A stretch of DNA of 64,000 nt from Alphaproteobacteria bacterium. GTDB taxonomy: Bacteria > Pseudomonadota > Alphaproteobacteria > Caulobacterales > Aquidulcibacteraceae. Positions within the stretch are counted from its first letter, which is position 1; each line of letters opens with the position of its first letter. Below are positions 54,746 to 64,000 of the stretch, in pieces. The DNA lies in assembly GCA_016124655.1 (NCBI GenBank), contig WGNI01000001.1, positions 372,001 through 436,000 on the forward strand, read 5' to 3'. The position numbers and the translations under genes are program-made. The notes below the pieces were generated by a model. It worked only from the letters and a program-made list of their open reading frames with translations, had not been told where the DNA came from and made no database searches.

Positions 54746-55957
54746 TTAAACCCGCTCGATCACCATCGCGGTGCCCATGCCGGCGCCGACGCATAGCGTG
54801 ATCAAAGCGCGCTCTTTGCCGGTGCGCTCCAATTCATCGACCATGGTGCCCAAGATCATGCCGCCGGTGGCGCCGAGCGGATGGCCCATCGCGATGGCGC
54901 CGCCATTGACGTTCACCTTGGCCGGATCGAGCTCCAACGCCTGCATCCAGCGCAGCACAACGGACGCGAACGCTTCGTTGAGCTCCCAAAGGTCGATGTC
55001 CTTCGTGGTCATGCCCAGCTTGTTCAAAAGCTTGCGCGTGACGAATTCCGGGCCCGTCAGCATGATCGATGGTTCAGAGCCAATCGACGCCCCACCGACG
55101 ATGCGCGCGCGCGGCTTCAAGCCCATCGCTTCGCCAGATTCCTTCGTACCGATCAACACGGCGGAGGCGCCGTCAACAATGCCGGATGAATTGCCGGCGT
55201 GATGAACGTGATTGACCTTCTCCACTTCCGGATAACGCTGCAGGATAACGCCGTCGAAGCCCGGCATCATTTCGCCCTGGCTCTTGAAGCTGGGCTCCAG
55301 CGAGGCCAGCGACTGCATCGTGGTGTCGGGACGCATGTGCTCGTCGTGATCGAGAATGTGCAGCCCGAGCTGATCCTTCACCGGCACGATCGATTTCTTG
55401 AAGCGGCCCTCTTTCCACGCCTTCGCGGCGCGCTGCTGGGATTGGATGGCGTAGGCGTCGACGTCGTCGCGGGAAAAACCGTACTTGGTGGCGATCATGT
55501 CGGCGCCGATGCCCTGCGGCACGAAATAGGACGGCATGGCGATGGCGGGATCGACCGCCCAGGCGCCGCCGTTCGAACCCATCGGCACGCGCGACATGCT
55601 TTCAACGCCGCCGCCGATGGCCATGTCCGCTTCGCCGGACTTCACCTTGGCCGCAGCGATATTGCAGGCTTCGAGACCGGAAGCGCAGAAGCGGTCGATC
55701 TGCACGCCGGCGGTGGTTTCAGCATAGTTGGCATTGATGACCGCGATGCGCGCAATATCGGAGCCCTGCTCGCCCACCGGCCCGACGCAGCCCAGAACGA
55801 CATCGTCGACGCGCGACGTATCGAGATTGTTGCGATCGCGGATCGCTGCGAGCGCCTGCGTCGCGAGCGACAATGCCGTGATTTCGTGCAGCGAACCGCT
55901 TGCTTTGCCTTTGCCGCGCGGCGTGCGGACGGCGTCATAGATGAAGGCCTCAGCCAT
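54746..55957 (-). CDS. acetyl-CoA C-acetyltransferase (thiolase)
   Basis: This 403-aa thiolase cleaves 3-ketoacyl-CoA. The nucleophile C91 is in [12 protein letters not shown], the histidine in [15 protein letters not shown], and the second cysteine in [12 protein letters not shown]. Context with FadB and acyl-CoA dehydrogenases points to degradation rather than polyhydroxyalkanoate synthesis. The start at 55957 has AAGGAG upstream. The 130-bp gap to the OsmC gene could hold a second promoter, though none is obvious. Confidence 0.95.
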   Translation of the reverse strand: MAEAFIYDAVRTPRGKGKASGSLHEITALSLATQALAAIRDRNNLDTSRVDDVVLGCVGPVGEQGSDIARIAVINANYAETTAGVQIDRFCASGLEACNIAAAKVKSGEADMAIGGGVESMSRVPMGSNGGAWAVDPAIAMPSYFVPQGIGADMIATKYGFSRDDVDAYAIQSQQRAAKAWKEGRFKKSIVPVKDQLGLHILDHDEHMRPDTTMQSLASLEPSFKSQGEMMPGFDGVILQRYPEVEKVNHVHHAGNSSGIVDGASAVLIGTKESGEAMGLKPRARIVGGASIGSEPSIMLTGPEFVTRKLLNKLGMTTKDIDLWELNEAFASVVLRWMQALELDPAKVNVNGGAIAMGHPLGATGGMILGTMVDELERTGKERALITLCVGAGMGTAMVIERV

Positions 55958-56087
55958 CTTTGCTTCTCCTTGCGGCGAACCTTCGCCGCATTGCGCCCGC
56001 CTCGGGACCGGAGGCGTCCCTGACGCGGCGGCCGCCGCATCTACCATCCGCTGACCGCTGCCGCCGGGCGACGACAGCGCGGCAAAT

Positions 56088-56552
56088 TCAGTGCGCGCCC
56101 TCGACTTTCACTTCACCGCTGAACGAGTTCGCGATGAAGCAAAGGCTGTGGGCCTTGTGATGCAGATCATCGAGTTCAGACTGCGTCGGCGCTCTACCGC
56201 CGCCCCACGCAATGCGCGGGCGCAAGGTCACGCGGGTGATGGCCATGCGACCATCCTCAAGCTTTTCCAGAGCGCCCTCGGCGTCGTCCGCATAGGTCTC
56301 AATGACAAATCCAGCGCGACGCGCGAGATCCAGAAAAGTCAGCATGTGACAGCTCGATAGCGCCGCCACCAGCATTTCTTCGGGATCGACGGCGTCTTCG
56401 CGCGACAACGGCACAGGCACGACATGGGGCGATGACGATGCGGGCATCGTCACGCCGCCGTCGAAGGCGATCTCATGTCCGCGCGAATAGCGGCCTTTCT
56501 CAAAGGCCAGATCGCCGCGCGACCAAGTCAGGGACGCGGTGTACGTCGCCAC
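56088..56552 (-). CDS. OsmC family protein
   Basis: This 154-aa peroxiredoxin-like protein of the OsmC/Ohr superfamily has the two reactive cysteines visible as C68 (LSSCHML) and C138 (HSLCFIAN), with the family's [11 protein letters not shown] helix. These enzymes reduce organic or fatty-acid hydroperoxides. The GTG start follows the upstream acyl-CoA dehydrogenase stop with no gap and has AAGGA 8 nt before it. The position suggests protection against peroxides formed in fatty-acid oxidation. Confidence 0.93.
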   Translation of the reverse strand: MATYTASLTWSRGDLAFEKGRYSRGHEIAFDGGVTMPASSSPHVVPVPLSREDAVDPEEMLVAALSSCHMLTFLDLARRAGFVIETYADDAEGALEKLEDGRMAITRVTLRPRIAWGGGRAPTQSELDDLHHKAHSLCFIANSFSGEVKVEGAH

Positions 56553-57716
56553 CTAGAGCGTCCTTGCGATCAAGACCTTCATGATCTCATTGGCGCCGCC
56601 ATAGATGCGCTGCACGCGCGCGTCGCGGTACATGCGGCCGATCTCCATTTCGTTCATGAAGCCCCAGCCGCCATGCAGCTGCAGGCATTCGTCGATGACT
56701 TTGCATTGGATGTCGGAGACCCAATATTTCGCCATGGAGGCGGTCGACGCGTCGAGTTGGTTCTTGAGCAGAAGCTCGGTGCAATGGTCGACGAACACCT
56801 TCGCCACAGTCGCTTCGGTTTTGCATTCCGCCAGCTTGAACTGCGTGTTCTGAAACTCGATCAGCGATTTGCCGAACGCCTTGCGCTCCTTGACGTACTC
56901 GATGGTGAGCGCCAGCGCGCGCTCCATCATCGCCACGCCCTGGATGCCGATTTGCAGCCGCTCGGACGGCAATTGCTGCATGAGCTGAATGAAGCCCATG
57001 CCTTCATCAACGCCCAGGAGGTTTGAGGTCGGCACGCGGACATCTTCGAAGAAGAGTTCGGACGTGTCCTGCGCGTCCTGGCCGACCTTGTCGAGGTTGC
57101 GGCCGCGCCGGAACCCTTCGACGTCGTCGGTCTCCACGATGATGAGCGAGGTCCCCTTCGCGCCCTTGGTGGGATCGGTCTTGCAGACGACGATGATCAG
57201 GTTCGCGGTGGCGCCATTGGTGATGAAGGTCTTTGCGCCGTTGATCACATAATGATTGCCGTCGCGCTTGGCGGTGGTCTTGACGCCCTGAAGGTCAGAG
57301 CCCGCGCCCGGCTCGGTCATGGCGATGGCGCCGACCAACTCGCCGCTCGCCATTTTCGGCAGCCAGCGCTGCTTCTGCTCCTTAGAGCCGTAATGCCAAA
57401 TGTAGGGCGCGACGATGGCGTTGTGCAGCGAGCCGCCCCATCCATCAATGCCCAGTTCGCCCATCGCGTACATGATCACGGCTTCATGACGGAAGTCGCC
57501 GCCGGCGCCGCCGAACTCTTCCGGCCCGGACGCCAAGAGAAGTCCGGCCTCGCCGGCCTTCAGCCAAAAGTCGCGATCGACGACACCCTGCTCGCGCCAT
57601 TTGGCGCATTTTTCCGGCGGCGCTTCGCGCGCGAAGAACTCGCGCACGCTGGCGTCGAAAATGTTGAGCTCTTCATCGTCGCGCCATTTGGCGACTGGGG
57701 CTTGGATGGCCGGCAT
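56553..57716 (-). CDS. acyl-CoA dehydrogenase (387 aa)
   Basis: This FAD enzyme performs the first step of beta-oxidation. It shows AMTEPGAGSDLQGVKTTA (FAD/substrate binding), INGAKTFITNGATANLIIV, QLHGGWGFMNEMEIGRMYRDARVQRIYGG and the catalytic glutamate in GGANEIMK near the C terminus. Size and motifs match the long-chain/medium-chain family. It lies 18 bp downstream of the larger acyl-CoA dehydrogenase gene. Confidence 0.95.
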   Translation of the reverse strand: MPAIQAPVAKWRDDEELNIFDASVREFFAREAPPEKCAKWREQGVVDRDFWLKAGEAGLLLASGPEEFGGAGGDFRHEAVIMYAMGELGIDGWGGSLHNAIVAPYIWHYGSKEQKQRWLPKMASGELVGAIAMTEPGAGSDLQGVKTTAKRDGNHYVINGAKTFITNGATANLIIVVCKTDPTKGAKGTSLIIVETDDVEGFRRGRNLDKVGQDAQDTSELFFEDVRVPTSNLLGVDEGMGFIQLMQQLPSERLQIGIQGVAMMERALALTIEYVKERKAFGKSLIEFQNTQFKLAECKTEATVAKVFVDHCTELLLKNQLDASTASMAKYWVSDIQCKVIDECLQLHGGWGFMNEMEIGRMYRDARVQRIYGGANEIMKVLIARTL

Positions 57717-57734
57717 CGTCGATCCCTTCGCTTG

Positions 57735-59528
57735 TCAGAACGCTTCGGCCGGCAACGCCATCAGCGTTTCCGCGCCCGTTTTCAGTTTCGCCAAATGCGC
57801 GGACGTTTCCGGCAGCATGCGCTGCACGAAGTAGCGCGCGGTCGCGAGCTTGGATTCGTAGAACGGGTCCTTTGCGCCGCCATTGGATTGGGCGTGCAGC
57901 GCAGCCTTGGCCATCAGCGCCCACATATAGGCGAACGCCGTCAGGCCGAAGAGACGGAGATAGTCATGGCTGGCGGCGCCGGCATTGTCGAAGTTCGACA
58001 TGCCGTTCTGCATCAGCCAATTGGTTCCGTCCTGGAGTTGCGCCTTGGCGCTCTTGAGCGCTTCGATGAATGGTTTCAGGGCGGCGTCGGTTTCGTGCTC
58101 GGCGATGAACGCGTCCACTTCATTGAAGAACGAGAACACAGCGCGGCCGCCATTGGCAGCCAATTTCCGTCCGACCAGATCCAAGGCCTGAATGCCGTTG
58201 GCGCCTTCATAGATCATGGCGATGCGTGCATCGCGCACGAACTGGCTCATGCCCCATTCTTCGATGTAGCCATGGCCGCCATAGATCTGCTGGCAGGCCG
58301 TTGCGCATTCATAGCCTTTGTCGGTGAGGAAGGCTTTGATCACCGGCGTCATGATCGCCATGTAGTCGCCGGCCTTCTCGCGCACTTTCTCATCCGGCGA
58401 TGCGTGCAACAGATCGCCGTGCAGCGCGGTCCAGAAGGCAAAGGCGCGCGCGCCTTCGTTGAAGGCCTTGGCGTCCAGCAACATGCGGCGCACGTCGGGA
58501 TGAACGATGATCGGATCAGCCGGACCGTCGGCGTTCTTGGGGCCGGTCAGCGAGCGGCCCTGCACGCGATCTTTCGCGTAGGCGACGGCGTTCTGGTAGG
58601 CGACTTCGGACTGCGCGTAACCCTGCATGCCGACGCCCAATCGCGCGACGTTCATCATCGTGAACATCGCAACGAGGCCTTTGTTTTCCTGGCCGATCAG
58701 ATACCCGACTGCGTCATCATAGTTCAGCACGCAGGTTGCGTTGCCGTGGATGCCCATCTTCTCTTCGATCTTGCCGCAGACGACGCCATTGCGCTGGCCG
58801 AGCGAGCCGTCCGCATTCACCAGGAATTTCGGGACGATGAAGAGCGAGATGCCCTTCACGCCGGCGGGCGCGCCTTCAATGCGCGCGAGCACGAGGTGGA
58901 TGATGTTTTCGGCCAGATCATGCTCGCCAGCGGAAATGAAAATCTTCTGGCCTGTGATGCGATAGCTGCCGTCCGCCTGCGGCACGGCCTTGGTGCGCAA
59001 GAGTCCCAGATCGGTGCCGCAATGCGGCTCGGTGAGGTTCATCGTGCCGGTCCATTCGCCGGTGACGATTTTCGGCAGATAGGTTTGCTTTTGTTCGTCG
59101 GTGCCGTGGTGATGGATGGCTTCGTAGGCGCCGTGGCTGAGGCCCGGATACATGGTGAAGGCCATGTTCGCGCTCGTCGTCATTTCGCTGAAGGCGAGGT
59201 TGACGACGTGCGGCAGACCCTGTCCGCCATAGGCGGGATCGCTGCCCAGCGCCGGCCAGCCGCCTTCGACGAATTGCTTGTAGGCGTCCTTAAATCCCGT
59301 CGGGGTGGTGACGGAGCCGTCGGCGTGGCGCGTGCAGCCCTGGTGGTCTCCCACCGCATTCAGCGGCGCCAGCACGCCTTCAGCGAATTTCGCCCCCTCC
59401 TCCAGAATCTGCTCGATGACGTCGATCGGCGCATCGGCGAAGCCCGGCAGGTTCGCGTAGCGCTCGATCTGGAGGAAGTCGCGGAAAATGAACTTCAGGT
59501 CGCGCACGGGCGCGGCGTAAGACGGCAT
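57735..59528 (-). CDS. acyl-CoA dehydrogenase with C-terminal extension (597 aa)
   Basis: This is a longer acyl-CoA dehydrogenase, with the short N-terminal ACDH segment ([19 protein letters not shown]), the core ([54 protein letters not shown] with the catalytic glutamate) and a helical C-terminal domain from about 470. This is the DmdC-like architecture of about 600 aa. It may act on short, branched or sulfur-containing acyl-CoAs; the sequence does not decide. It lies 48 bp after the MerR gene. Confidence 0.94.
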   Translation of the reverse strand: MPSYAAPVRDLKFIFRDFLQIERYANLPGFADAPIDVIEQILEEGAKFAEGVLAPLNAVGDHQGCTRHADGSVTTPTGFKDAYKQFVEGGWPALGSDPAYGGQGLPHVVNLAFSEMTTSANMAFTMYPGLSHGAYEAIHHHGTDEQKQTYLPKIVTGEWTGTMNLTEPHCGTDLGLLRTKAVPQADGSYRITGQKIFISAGEHDLAENIIHLVLARIEGAPAGVKGISLFIVPKFLVNADGSLGQRNGVVCGKIEEKMGIHGNATCVLNYDDAVGYLIGQENKGLVAMFTMMNVARLGVGMQGYAQSEVAYQNAVAYAKDRVQGRSLTGPKNADGPADPIIVHPDVRRMLLDAKAFNEGARAFAFWTALHGDLLHASPDEKVREKAGDYMAIMTPVIKAFLTDKGYECATACQQIYGGHGYIEEWGMSQFVRDARIAMIYEGANGIQALDLVGRKLAANGGRAVFSFFNEVDAFIAEHETDAALKPFIEALKSAKAQLQDGTNWLMQNGMSNFDNAGAASHDYLRLFGLTAFAYMWALMAKAALHAQSNGGAKDPFYESKLATARYFVQRMLPETSAHLAKLKTGAETLMALPAEAF

Positions 59529-59576
59529 CGCGGGTCTCCTAAGGGCAGCCTTGAGCGTGATGTAGCGCGGATCGGC

Positions 59577-60029
59577 TCACGCGTCTTGGAGGCGCTTACG
59601 GGCTTCGCGATCATAAGCGCGCGCGGAGGCCACCTGGGCCTTTGGCGCGGGGGCTTCGAGTTGCTTTTCGAGCCGGTTGACCGCGTCGCGCAGGGTCTCG
59701 ATGGCGTCGTCGATGTCTTTTCTCTGCTCTTCGAGCGCAACGACCCGGGATTTGAACTTCTTCAGGGCCAGGTGGTTTTGCAGCCGGTGATTTTCATCGG
59801 CGTTGTAGAGATCCAGGATCTCCTTGATTTCAATCAGCGAAAGTCCCACGCGCTTGCCGCGCAGGATCAGCACCAGTCGGGCGCGATCGCGTGACAGGTA
59901 GACGCGGTTCATGCCGTCCCGGCGCGGAGAGAGGAGCCCTTTGTCCTCATAGAAGCGCAGGGCGCGCGGGGTGATCGCGAACTCGCGGGCGAGCTCGGAA
60001 ATAGAATATGTGCGTTCGCTTTTCGTCAT
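59577..60029 (-). CDS. MerR family transcriptional regulator (LiuR-like)
   Basis: This 150-aa regulator has an N-terminal MerR helix-turn-helix (YSISELAREFAITPRALRFYED, about 8-30; wing to about 76) and a coiled-coil dimer helix at about 85-130. There is no cysteine metal site, so the ligand is probably an acyl-CoA, as in LiuR, the proteobacterial regulator of branched-chain amino acid and fatty acid degradation. It heads the beta-oxidation gene set on the same strand and has a dyad in its own promoter. Confidence 0.9.
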   Translation of the reverse strand: MTKSERTYSISELAREFAITPRALRFYEDKGLLSPRRDGMNRVYLSRDRARLVLILRGKRVGLSLIEIKEILDLYNADENHRLQNHLALKKFKSRVVALEEQRKDIDDAIETLRDAVNRLEKQLEAPAPKAQVASARAYDREARKRLQDA

Positions 60030-60088
60030 GGCGGCGACCCCTTCTTGTATCTTAAGGCGCGCGATTGACCTTTCGGTCTTCCCTATGC

Positions 60089-60120
60089 GCTCGGGTTAGC
60101 ATGACGTGAACGTCAACGTC
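60089..60120 (-). promoter_or_regulatory. candidate promoter of the MerR gene with internal operator dyad
   Basis: Read on the minus strand, a TTGACG -35 element (60115-60120) is followed 18 bp later by a weak TAACCC -10 element. The palindrome TTGACGTTCACGTCAT (60101-60116) lies almost entirely in the spacer. This is the arrangement typical of MerR-type operators, and the dyad resembles LiuR-type sites (TTGACGT-N-ACGTCAA-like, from memory). Autoregulation and control of the downstream beta-oxidation genes are inferred. Confidence 0.6.
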
Positions 60121-60179
60121 AAGGGAAGGCCGCTGAAAGCCTCTCCCCTACGGCAGCTTCACGCCGTAGAAGGTGGGCC

Positions 60180-60869
60180 ATGCGGCGTCTGAGCGTAACA
60201 CTTATCCTCGTCGTGAGCGCCGCGGTCGGCTGCGCGCGCCCGGCGCCGGCGCCCGGTCCCCTCTCTTGTGCGCCGATCGAAGGGCTCGACGCCGCGCTGG
60301 CCGAAGAGATCGACACCGTCGTGATCGATGGCGACCAGACAGCAGCCCTTGCCGCCCAGGCCCTGGCGTGCGCGGCTGCAGCAAGCGGCTCGGCGGTGCT
60401 CGTCGGCGCGCCGCAAGACCTCGCCGCAGAGCTCGCGGTCCCGATCGGGGAGATGGCGACCCGCGGCGGCGCGTTGCAGGTGTTTCACTTCGACAGCGCC
60501 ACGGGGGGAGCGACCCCGACTGGGCGGCGGCCGGAAGATATCGCGAAGGCTCAAGGCGACGCGCGCGGCGCGGCCTATGCCGCATCGGCCGGCGTGGCGC
60601 GGGGCGCGGCGGCCGGACTTTTGGTGCTGGTGGCGCCGGCGCCGGAAGCGGCGACGTCGCCTGTGGGGCTCTCGGGGCATGAGTGGCGTCCGCTTGGGGC
60701 GCGGTTGCCCGCGGAACGCACGCTCAATCTGCGCGCGGAAGGAAGCGCGTCGCCCGGCATGCGCATCCGGCTGTCGCCGTTCGAGGACGTTCCTCTGGTT
60801 GGCGCGGCTATGAAGTATGATGGCGTGATCCAGATCGGGCCCGCCGCCACAAATGAAAGCGCGTCGTGA
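60180..60869 (+). CDS. hypothetical lipoprotein
   Basis: This 229-aa protein has a lipoprotein-like signal (MRRLSVTLILVVSAAVGC, lipobox AVGC, modified C18) and then an alanine-rich chain without recognised domains. Only two further cysteines are present, both in the first 65 residues. AAGGTGGGCC precedes the ATG. Its 690 bp of open frame and codon usage are like those of the neighbours. It is divergent from the MerR gene and 239 bp before the podJ-like gene. Confidence 0.7.
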   Translation: MRRLSVTLILVVSAAVGCARPAPAPGPLSCAPIEGLDAALAEEIDTVVIDGDQTAALAAQALACAAAASGSAVLVGAPQDLAAELAVPIGEMATRGGALQVFHFDSATGGATPTGRRPEDIAKAQGDARGAAYAASAGVARGAAAGLLVLVAPAPEAATSPVGLSGHEWRPLGARLPAERTLNLRAEGSASPGMRIRLSPFEDVPLVGAAMKYDGVIQIGPAATNESAS

Positions 60870-61108
60870 TTGCTTTGATGGCGAAATGATTCGTCGCGAC
60901 GCTGCGGCGAGGTCTTGCGGCGCGGGCGCGAAACCTAGGCGCGGTTTGTCCACCGCATTTCATTTTACTAGCCGTTAACACGCGGCGTCTTCTGGTCGAT
61001 GCTAACGCATTCGATGTGATTCTGTTTCGGCGGCGTCACGGCGACTGCATGGGCGTGCGGGCATGGGGGCTCTGCGCCCATGAAGCATGAAGGCGGATTG
61101 AGGCTGAG
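60870..61108. promoter_or_regulatory. 239-bp upstream region of the podJ-like gene with two GANTC sites
   Basis: No gene is visible here. It holds two GATTC sites (60888-60892 and 61018-61022), the target of the cell-cycle methylase CcrM, and one GTTAAC (60974-60979) like a CtrA half-site. About one GANTC site would be expected by chance in this length and GC content, so the signal is weak. In Caulobacter podJ is cell-cycle controlled. Confidence 0.35.
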
Positions 61109-64000
61109 ATGACGTCGCCAAACCCTTGGAGCGTGAAGGGCATTGACCCGAAAATCCGCGAGTCGGCGCGCGACGCCGCGCGGCGGCGGGGTTTGACGCT
61201 TGGCGAATATCTCAACGAAGCCTTGGCCGCGCACGAAAGCGCGCGCACTGCGCAAGAGTCGGCGGATCGCCGCGACCCCGTGCGTCGCCGCGCAACGCGC
61301 CCCGATTTCGACGTCATGGAAGAAGACGACGATTGGCTGTTGACGCCTTCGCCGCGCGGCGAAGGCTATCAGCGTCCGGCTTCGCGGCTGGAGGCGATTG
61401 ATCGGCGCACGCAATTGGCCGTCGCCGGTCTCGACCGCGCCGTTTCGCAGATGGACCGCGCGATCCTGGGGTTGTCCACGCGCATTGAGGACGCGGAGAA
61501 CGCGGCTGGCGACGCAGCCGATCAGGTCGCGCGCGCATTGGAGCAATTCCAATCCGCGCATGAAGCGCTCGCGGGACGCTTGAGCGAAGCGGAAGCGACC
61601 GCGCAAAAATCGCGCGACGCGATGAACGGCGCGACGCAAGACCTCGAAGACACGCGCGTGATGCTGCTGGCGCGCATCAAGGATGCGGAATCCGCGGCCA
61701 AGCGCGCCGCAGAGGCCAGCGAGCGACTTGTTGCGGAAATGTCGAGCCGCGACGAAACCGTCGCGCGGCAGATCGCGGCGTTCGAGGCCGCGCAGAAAAT
61801 CGCCATCGACGCCAAGCTGAGGGAAATCCGTTCAGCCGCAGAGGACGCCGCGCGTGCGGCGGCTGCATCGTCGCAGGAAGCGCTTGAGGATATCCGCGCG
61901 CAGCATGAAACGCTGCAATTGCGGATGGCGACGACGGAGCAGATTTCACGCCAGACCGCCCATCAAGCGCTGACGGAAGCGCGGTCCGCCCGCGAGGAAT
62001 TGTCGCAACGCCTGCAAACGGTGGAGGGTCGCGCCAGCGACGCGGCGCATCGCGCCCAGAGTGCGTTGGCGGAGGATTTGACGCGGGCGCAAAGGGCGCT
62101 GGAAGCGCGCATCAGCGAGATCGAAAGCGATGCGCGTGCGGCGCAAGACTCCACTTTGGAGGAATTGCGGCGGACCGCGGATGCGTTATCGCGTCGGATC
62201 GACGAGGCCAGCGCGCGGCCGACCAGTTCGGGCTCATCGCTTGCGTTGGATTCAGAGCTTGAGAGTGTGCGCGACGCGCAGCGCGCTCTGGCCAATCGCG
62301 TCGAGAAGGTCGAACACGCGTCGCGTGACGCGACTGCGGGTCTGAGACAGGCCGCGGGCGCGGCGATCGCAGATTTACGCAATGCGCAGCTCGCGTTTGC
62401 TGGCCGCCTCAAGCGACTTGAGGAAGGCGCAGGCGTCGACCTCAAGCCGCAACAGGATGCTCTGCTCGCGCGACTTGAAAAGCTCGAAACCGCTTCGCTG
62501 CAGGCCCAGACGCTGCGCACGCATGAGATTGGCGAACGGCTGGAAGACTTTGCACGCAGGCTGGTCGAAGCGGAGGATTTGAGCGCCAAGGCGGCGGCGG
62601 CGGTCCCGCTCGATCTGGACTCGCGGCTGGAGGAAATCTCCCAACGCCTGCGTGAGGGTGAAGACCGCGCCGCCGAGGACCGCCAAGGAATCGAACAGGC
62701 GCGTCAGCGCGCCAGCGCAGATGCCGCCGCGGCCATGGAGACCGCGAAGTCTCTGGATGAAGCTGTGCAGCGCCTCACGCAAAGGCTGGAGGCGGCCGAA
62801 GGCGGCGCCAATGCGGCGCTGCGCGCGATTGAAGAGAAGATCGACGCGGCGGGCGAGGCCGCCGCGGAGCACGCGACTGAAAGTTTACGCACCCTTCTTG
62901 AGCAGCGCCTGGAAGCGGTCATTTCCACGATCGACGATACGCGTGCGCAAGTGTTCGATGAAGTCCAGTCCGCGCTGCAGGGCCTGCGCGGCGACGAACT
63001 CCACGAAGCGCTCGCGGACGTGAACCGGCGGCTCGCCGCAGCTGAAGCGCGCCAAGCCCAGACCATCGAAGCCATCAGCGTTGAAATCAAGCGCATGTCT
63101 GAGGCGATGGAACGGCGCATGCGCGCGGTTGAAGACAACGCCACGCGCGATCAGTCCCGGCATGAATGGCGCGACGAGATCGAACGCGTCAGCCGTTCGC
63201 TCGAAGCGCGGTTCGACGATATCGAAAAGCGCGAAGCCGCTGCGTTTGATCGCATCGGCCTCGAAATCGGGCGGTTGTCGGACCGCATGGAGGATCGCGC
63301 TGCGCGCACCGAAAGCAAGAGCGCGCACGCCATCGAACAAGTCGGCGAACAAGTCGCGCGGATGGCCGAGCGCTTGAACCAACGCCAAGAACAAATGTTG
63401 CGCGATGTGCATGCGCGGCTGGGCGAAACAGAGGATCGCGGCGCGGTACGCCTGCAGGAGGCGATGGCGTCGATCACTCAGCGTCTGCATGAGGTGGAGC
63501 AGTCGTCGGGAGAATCGCTCGCGCCTTTGCAGAACGCCATGTCGAAGCTCGCCGCCCGGCTCGACGCCGTAGACCAGGGCCCGCAGGCGCAGCCGGCGGA
63601 TGGCGAAGAGCCTGCTCCGCAGGACCACGACATCGAAGCGATCGACACCGCAGCCTACGCGTTCGACGACGACATCGCCTACATTGACGAAAGCGATGCA
63701 GCGCAGCGGGTGGATGTGCAAGACGGCGTCGCGCTTGAACCTGCGTCGTTCGCCTCGGACGCGGTGGACGCCGCAACGATCGATCCGCCGCCGGTCGATG
63801 ACGACTTGAGCCCGCTCGATCTCGACGCGCTTGATGACGACAATCCGTTCAAGCCGGATGCGCCGGCGGACTGGCGGCGTCTGCAGCCGGACGCGATGCT
63901 CAACGGCGTACACCTGGAAGAGCTTCCGCCGCCGCCGCCGGAGGATTCCGACTTCTGGGAAACCGAGGAAACGCGTCCTGTGTCGGGGATTGCGCCGCCG
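61109..64000 (+). CDS. podJ: PodJ-like polarity/localization factor (partial, 3' end outside window)
   Basis: The first 964 codons are open to the window edge. The N terminus MTSPNPWSVKGIDPKIRESA...RRRGLTLGEYLNE matches the start of Caulobacter PodJ (PWSVKGIDPKAR...GMTLGEWLN). It is followed by a very long Ala/Glu/Arg-rich coiled coil (about residues 90-810) and then an acidic proline-rich linker (about 830-964, with ELPPPPPEDSD). No membrane helix is reached yet. PodJ organises the new cell pole for pili and division signalling. GAGG lies 5 nt before the ATG. Confidence 0.85.
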   Translation, partial: MTSPNPWSVKGIDPKIRESARDAARRRGLTLGEYLNEALAAHESARTAQESADRRDPVRRRATRPDFDVMEEDDDWLLTPSPRGEGYQRPASRLEAIDRRTQLAVAGLDRAVSQMDRAILGLSTRIEDAENAAGDAADQVARALEQFQSAHEALAGRLSEAEATAQKSRDAMNGATQDLEDTRVMLLARIKDAESAAKRAAEASERLVAEMSSRDETVARQIAAFEAAQKIAIDAKLREIRSAAEDAARAAAASSQEALEDIRAQHETLQLRMATTEQISRQTAHQALTEARSAREELSQRLQTVEGRASDAAHRAQSALAEDLTRAQRALEARISEIESDARAAQDSTLEELRRTADALSRRIDEASARPTSSGSSLALDSELESVRDAQRALANRVEKVEHASRDATAGLRQAAGAAIADLRNAQLAFAGRLKRLEEGAGVDLKPQQDALLARLEKLETASLQAQTLRTHEIGERLEDFARRLVEAEDLSAKAAAAVPLDLDSRLEEISQRLREGEDRAAEDRQGIEQARQRASADAAAAMETAKSLDEAVQRLTQRLEAAEGGANAALRAIEEKIDAAGEAAAEHATESLRTLLEQRLEAVISTIDDTRAQVFDEVQSALQGLRGDELHEALADVNRRLAAAEARQAQTIEAISVEIKRMSEAMERRMRAVEDNATRDQSRHEWRDEIERVSRSLEARFDDIEKREAAAFDRIGLEIGRLSDRMEDRAARTESKSAHAIEQVGEQVARMAERLNQRQEQMLRDVHARLGETEDRGAVRLQEAMASITQRLHEVEQSSGESLAPLQNAMSKLAARLDAVDQGPQAQPADGEEPAPQDHDIEAIDTAAYAFDDDIAYIDESDAAQRVDVQDGVALEPASFASDAVDAATIDPPPVDDDLSPLDLDALDDDNPFKPDAPADWRRLQPDAMLNGVHLEELPPPPPEDSDFWETEETRPVSGIAPP

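Noticed and set aside
57252-59894. 880-codon plus-strand open frame over the acyl-CoA dehydrogenase genes
   Set aside because: It is antisense to two clear acyl-CoA dehydrogenases and the MerR gene and has no recognisable domain. High GC removes stop codons in this frame.

Overview
The window is high-GC chromosomal DNA from an alphaproteobacterium. The most likely home is the Caulobacterales/Hyphomonadaceae: it carries a PodJ-like polarity protein, an UrcA-family protein, and the typical alphaproteobacterial order murA-DUF2948-hisD-UPF0262-LMW phosphatase-infA-maf-rng-yacG. That placement is inference from gene content. Almost all of the window is coding, with many 4-bp start/stop overlaps. 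No gap between genes exceeds 300 bp; the longest is 239 bp, before the podJ-like gene. I saw no transposase, integrase, phage gene or CRISPR array.

Layout. 1-2450 (minus): start of a complex I operon, nuoA-B-C-D, with nuoD cut by the window edge. 2572-4644 (minus): membrane class III cyclase with TPRs, divergent from a zinc alcohol dehydrogenase. 5802-8295 (minus): LLM flavin oxidoreductase and MFS transporter. 8480-13151 (plus): EF-G-like GTPase, L-2-hydroxyglutarate dehydrogenase-like FAD enzyme and GH13 alpha-glucosidase. 13158-18397 (minus): single-chain acyl-CoA carboxylase and an AsmA protein. 18547-20807 (plus): COG0523 metal GTPase coupled to a WD40 protein, then DUF3297. 20906-28567 (minus): UrcA protein, then the yacG-to-murA housekeeping cluster ending at tRNA-Thr. 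28638-35795 (plus): DUF445 protein, tamA and tamB.

35819-43311 (minus) is a sulfur block: cysK; then cysG, DUF2849, a glutathione S-transferase, sulfite reductase, DUF934 and cysH as one overlapping chain; then a TauE/SafE exporter. 43435-52310 is mixed: LysR regulator, acyl-CoA synthetase, histidine kinase, SRPBCC protein, OmpA-like lipoprotein, YCII protein, small hypotheticals and an ABC-2 exporter. 52351-60029 (minus) is a fatty-acid beta-oxidation set headed by a MerR regulator: two acyl-CoA dehydrogenases, an OsmC protein, a thiolase and a FadB-type enzyme. A hypothetical lipoprotein and the truncated podJ-like gene close the window.

The content is mostly core metabolism, and I do not see a wholly new multi-gene system. 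The most interesting items are small. They include a perfect inverted repeat that contains both Shine-Dalgarno sites of a divergent pair (4653-4712), two overlapping palindromes upstream of nuoA (2486-2521), an EF-G paralogue without the catalytic histidine, a dyad inside the apparent promoter of the MerR gene, and extra genes inserted in two conserved operons (an SDR between infA and maf, a GST before sulfite reductase).
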